8,145 nucleotides of DNA from Bacteroidota bacterium (lineage in GTDB: Bacteria > Bacteroidota > Bacteroidia > CAMBQF01), in the NCBI GenBank assembly GCA_027483285.1, contig JAIXUZ010000060.1:1-8145 (forward strand), given 5' to 3'. A program made the translations under genes and the position numbers. Under the pieces are notes generated by a model. It was not told the origin of the DNA. It worked only from the letters and a program-made list of their open reading frames with translations, and did no database searches. This document shows, one piece after another, positions 6,051 to 8,145 of the stretch. Every line of letters begins with the position of its first letter. Position 1 is the stretch's first letter.

Positions 6051-6434
6051 ATGGCTAAAAACACCACAACAGCAAAAGATGTAGACGCCTACCTTGCCGC
6101 TATTGCTGATGAACAAATGCGCAAGGCTATGGAAACCCTGCGCGAAACCATACAATCTGTAGCGCCCGATGCCGATGAGGCAATAAGCTACAAAATGCCC
6201 GCGTTTATGTACAAAGGCATGTTGGTATATTACTGCAACTTTAAAAAGCACTACAGCCTGTTTTTAGCCAGCCATGGGTCTATGGATAAGTTTGTTGACG
6301 ATATTGCTCCCTACAAAACCAGCACCGGCACCCTGCAATTTGACCCTGCCAAACCCCTGCCTAAAACACTCATCAAAAAGCTGGTAAAAGCCAGGGTGAA
6401 GGAGAATGAAGCTAAGGCAGAAAGGAGGTTATAG
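6051..6434 (+). CDS. DUF1801 / YdhG-like domain protein
   Basis: Small cytoplasmic protein of 127 residues covering one complete DUF1801 domain (YdhG-like fold). Some relatives are called frataxin-like or iron-chaperone proteins, but function is generally unproven, so none is assigned. Seen: VDAYLAAIADEQMRKAMETLR (11-31), the hallmark PDADEAISYKMPAF (39-52), KGMLVYYCNFKKHYSLFL (55-72), and APYKTSTGTLQF (86-97) with KPLPKTLIKKLVKAR (101-115). The C-terminus is a charged helix (KENEAKAERRL). The start is the ATG at the domain's normal beginning, with a consensus promoter right before it. It lies 66 bp after the oxidase-like gene and 113 bp before fumC on the same strand; these look like independent units rather than an operon. 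Confidence 0.85.
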   Translation: MAKNTTTAKDVDAYLAAIADEQMRKAMETLRETIQSVAPDADEAISYKMPAFMYKGMLVYYCNFKKHYSLFLASHGSMDKFVDDIAPYKTSTGTLQFDPAKPLPKTLIKKLVKARVKENEAKAERRL

Positions 6435-6453
6435 GCGATAAGGGTGAGGGGGT

Positions 6454-6489
6454 GTGATAAAGGATTAAAGAAAAACTGATCCCTATCAC
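6454..6489. repeat. Imperfect inverted repeat between the DUF1801 gene and fumC
   Basis: GTGATAAAGGAT (6454-6465) can pair with ATCCCTATCAC (6479-6489) through GTGATA/TATCAC and GGAT/ATCC with a small internal bulge. No T-tract follows, so it is at best a weak or factor-assisted terminator for the DUF1801 gene, or chance symmetry. Confidence 0.3.
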
Positions 6490-6502
6490 CTAAAACCTAT
6501 CC
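6482..6502. repeat. Short 7-bp tandem repeat upstream of fumC
   Basis: Three heptamers starting at 6482, 6489 and 6496 each begin CCTA (CCTATCA is the first). Adjacent units match at 5/7 and 4/7 positions. It is the weakest of the heptamer arrays called in this window and overlaps the right arm of the inverted repeat above. Confidence 0.35.
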
Positions 6503-6512
6503 CCCGAATGTG

Positions 6513-6520
6513 TATTTTTG
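6513..6520 (+). promoter_or_regulatory. Probable fumC -7 box
   Basis: TATTTTTG is an exact TAnnTTTG match placed 27 bases before the fumC ATG, a normal distance for a short leader. A convincing TTTG -33 box is not visible at the expected spacing. The leader has no Shine-Dalgarno sequence and is A-rich, as is usual in Bacteroidota. Confidence 0.55.
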
Positions 6521-6547
6521 CCACGCAAAAAATAACACATTCAAATT

Positions 6548-7933
6548 ATGTCATTCCGTATAGAACACGATACCATGGGCGAGGTACAAGTACCCGCCGA
6601 AAAGTACTGGGGAGCCCAAACCCAACGCAGTAAAGACAACTTTAAAATAGGTGGCCACACCATGCCTATTGAGGTTATCCGTGCTTTTGCTATCCTTAAA
6701 AAAGCCGCAGCGTATACCAACCGCGATTTAGGCGTTCTTTCTGCTGAAAAAGCCGACCTTATTGCCAAAGTATGCGACGAGATTTTAGAAGGCAAGCTTG
6801 ATGCTGAATTCCCCCTTGTTGTTTGGCAAACCGGTAGCGGCACGCAAAGCAACATGAATGTGAACGAGGTTATATCTAACCGCGCCGAAGAGCTTAACGG
6901 TGGCGACTTACAGTCGGACAAAAAGTTCATCCACCCGAATGATGATGTAAATAAATCGCAATCATCAAACGATACCTTTCCAACAGCCATGCACATTGCT
7001 GCTTACAAAATGCTGATGGAACTAACCATTCCGGGTATTGAAACACTTCGCGATACGCTAAAAGCAAAATCGGAAGCGTTTAAAGACATTGTAAAGATTG
7101 GCCGTACCCACTTAATGGATGCTACGCCACTAACCTTAGGCCAGGAATTTTCGGGCTACGTATCTCAGTTAGACCATGGCATCCGTGCTATTAAGAATTC
7201 GCTGGCACATTTATCAGAGCTTGCCCTTGGCGGCACTGCGGTAGGTACAGGCATCAACACCCCGAAAGGGTACGATGTGTTGGTGGCTAAATACATTGCC
7301 GAACTTAGCGGCCAGCCAATGGTTACTGCCGAGAATAAATTTGAAGCCCTTGCCAGCCATGACGCCTTAGTAGAAGCATCGGGAGCGTTGAAAACCGTTG
7401 CCGTTGCGTTAATGAAAATTGCTAACGATGTGCGTTTACTGGCATCGGGCCCACGCTGCGGTATTGGTGAGATATTAATCCCTGAGAATGAGCCGGGCTC
7501 GTCTATTATGCCGGGCAAGGTAAACCCTACCCAGTGCGAGGCTATGACCATGGTTTGCGCGCAGGTAATTGGCAACGATGCGGCTATTGCCGTTGGCGGA
7601 ATGAACGGCCACTTTGAGCTGAACGTTTTTAAACCTGTTATCATCTATAACTTCCTTATGGCAGCCCGCCTAATTGGCGATGCCTGCTACAACTTTAACG
7701 AGCATTGTGCCGTAGGTATCGAACCAAACCTTGATGCCATACAAAATAACCTTGAGAACTCGCTAATGTTGGTAACAGCGCTTAACCCACATATTGGGTA
7801 CGAAAAGGCTGCTAAAATTGCCAAAAAAGCCCATAAAGAAAACCTAACGCTTCGTAAAGCTGCCATTGACCTTGGCTACCTTACCGACGAAGAATTCACC
7901 GCCTGGGTTGACCCTAAAAAAATGATTGGATAG
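6548..7933 (+). CDS. fumC: Class II fumarate hydratase (fumarase C)
   Basis: Iron-independent, homotetrameric cytoplasmic enzyme that interconverts fumarate and L-malate in the TCA cycle. The 461 residues match the usual FumC length. Seen: IEHDTMGEVQVP near the N-terminus; WQTGSGTQSNMNVNEVISNR (93-112); HPNDDVNKSQSSNDTFPTAM (129-148); GRTHLMDATPLTLGQE (185-200) with the catalytic His188 equivalent; GGTAVGTGINTP (228-239); and the fumarase/aspartase signature GSSIMPGKVNP (317-327) holding the catalytic-loop Ser318. The full set of motifs separates it from aspartase and argininosuccinate lyase: the THLMDATP and GTGINTP forms are fumarase-like. The ATG start gives the standard N-terminus. It has its own probable promoter and is closed by a strong intrinsic terminator, so it is probably a single-gene unit. 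Confidence 0.97.
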   Translation: MSFRIEHDTMGEVQVPAEKYWGAQTQRSKDNFKIGGHTMPIEVIRAFAILKKAAAYTNRDLGVLSAEKADLIAKVCDEILEGKLDAEFPLVVWQTGSGTQSNMNVNEVISNRAEELNGGDLQSDKKFIHPNDDVNKSQSSNDTFPTAMHIAAYKMLMELTIPGIETLRDTLKAKSEAFKDIVKIGRTHLMDATPLTLGQEFSGYVSQLDHGIRAIKNSLAHLSELALGGTAVGTGINTPKGYDVLVAKYIAELSGQPMVTAENKFEALASHDALVEASGALKTVAVALMKIANDVRLLASGPRCGIGEILIPENEPGSSIMPGKVNPTQCEAMTMVCAQVIGNDAAIAVGGMNGHFELNVFKPVIIYNFLMAARLIGDACYNFNEHCAVGIEPNLDAIQNNLENSLMLVTALNPHIGYEKAAKIAKKAHKENLTLRKAAIDLGYLTDEEFTAWVDPKKMIG

Positions 7934-7936
7934 TAT

Positions 7937-7971
7937 CAATTGACAATAGTCAATGCACAATTGTCAATTAG
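7937..7971. repeat. 7-bp tandem repeat array downstream of fumC
   Basis: Five heptamers begin at 7937, 7944, 7951, 7958 and 7965, every one starting with CAAT (the first is CAATTGA, the fourth CAATTGT). Adjacent units match at 5/7, 4/7, 4/7 and 5/7. The array also contains a 10-bp perfect inverted repeat: AATTGACAAT at 7938-7947 against 7960-7969. It sits between the fumC stop and its terminator. Confidence 0.75.
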
Positions 7972-7982
7972 AAATTTATAAT

Positions 7983-8012
7983 AAAAGGCTTCGCATCAGC
8001 GGGGCTTTTTTT
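7983..8012 (+). terminator. Rho-independent terminator of fumC
   Basis: AAAAGGCTTCGC (7983-7994) pairs with 7999-8010 over 12 positions, three of them G-U, around the loop ATCA. Seven T residues (8006-8012) form the tail, four of them also pairing with the leading A-run. It lies 49 bp after the fumC stop. The A-run on the left gives only a short T-tract on the minus strand, so any reverse activity would be weak. Confidence 0.85.
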
Positions 8013-8145
8013 ATAATTTTTCGCAATTAACAAAACCTTAACATAAGCCAGTTAAACCATTAAACACATTCTTTGTCATTTATTAAATAAGCCCTAACCC
8101 CTATAACCGATACCCCATTAGGAAATTGGCTTAATAATTGCTAAA
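8013..8145. other. AT-rich intergenic end of the window
   Basis: No coding region is evident. Four TTAA(A)C motifs occur at 8027, 8038, 8052 and 8060 without regular spacing. A pyrimidine-rich stretch at 8092-8119 divides into four heptamers (first CCCTAAC; adjacent matches 5/7, 5/7 and 4/7). No confident promoter is visible for a following gene. Confidence 0.5.

Noticed and set aside
6421..6429. AAAGGAGGT, a strong Shine-Dalgarno-like sequence
   Set aside because: It lies in the last codons of the DUF1801 gene; no ATG follows at a usable distance, and the GTG at 6444 opens only a short frame. The other genes here show no Shine-Dalgarno sequences.
8027..8065. Four TTAA(A)C motifs as an operator array
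   Set aside because: Spacings of 11, 14 and 8 are irregular and the motif is common in AT-rich Bacteroidota intergenic DNA.

Overview
The window is ordinary-looking chromosomal DNA from a member of the Bacteroidota (Bacteroidetes). Four signs point there: a topoisomerase IV subunit A of the Bacteroidota ParC type; a secreted hydrolase with a type IX secretion (T9SS) C-terminal sorting domain, a system confined to this phylum; promoter-like boxes of the TTTG / TAnnTTTG type; and no Shine-Dalgarno sequences before the genes. Finer placement (for example Chitinophagales, Sphingobacteriales or Flavobacteriales) cannot be made by eye. No mobile element, CRISPR array, tRNA or rRNA is visible, and no stretch over 300 bases lacks a gene.

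Layout. 1-2589 (+): topoisomerase IV subunit A (parC), 5' end outside the window. 2600-3835 (-): secreted SGNH/GDSL-type hydrolase, convergent with parC. 3891-4466 (-): guanylate kinase (gmk). 4519-5391 (-): YicC-family endoribonuclease. 5484-5984 (+): pyridoxamine-5'-phosphate-oxidase-like flavin-binding protein, divergent from yicC. 6051-6434 (+): DUF1801/YdhG-like protein. 6548-7933 (+): class II fumarase (fumC), followed by a strong intrinsic terminator. 8013-8145: upstream region of a gene outside the window.

Gene relationships. yicC and gmk form a conserved pair, probably transcribed from a good promoter at 5411-5439; the hydrolase gene follows on the same strand. The rightward genes look like independent units with their own promoters. 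The encoded functions are DNA decatenation, GMP phosphorylation, RNA turnover, the TCA cycle, two small uncharacterised proteins and one exported enzyme. They do not form one pathway.

I see no clear new multi-gene system. The unexpected structure is in the short gaps. (1) The yicC stop codon sits in the loop of a perfect 12-bp inverted repeat. (2) Several unrelated gaps hold degenerate tandem repeats with the same 7-bp period but different unit sequences, some entering stop or start codons. (3) Perfect dyads overlap promoter-like boxes upstream of three genes, and two of those boxes lie so close to the ATG that leaderless mRNAs are implied.
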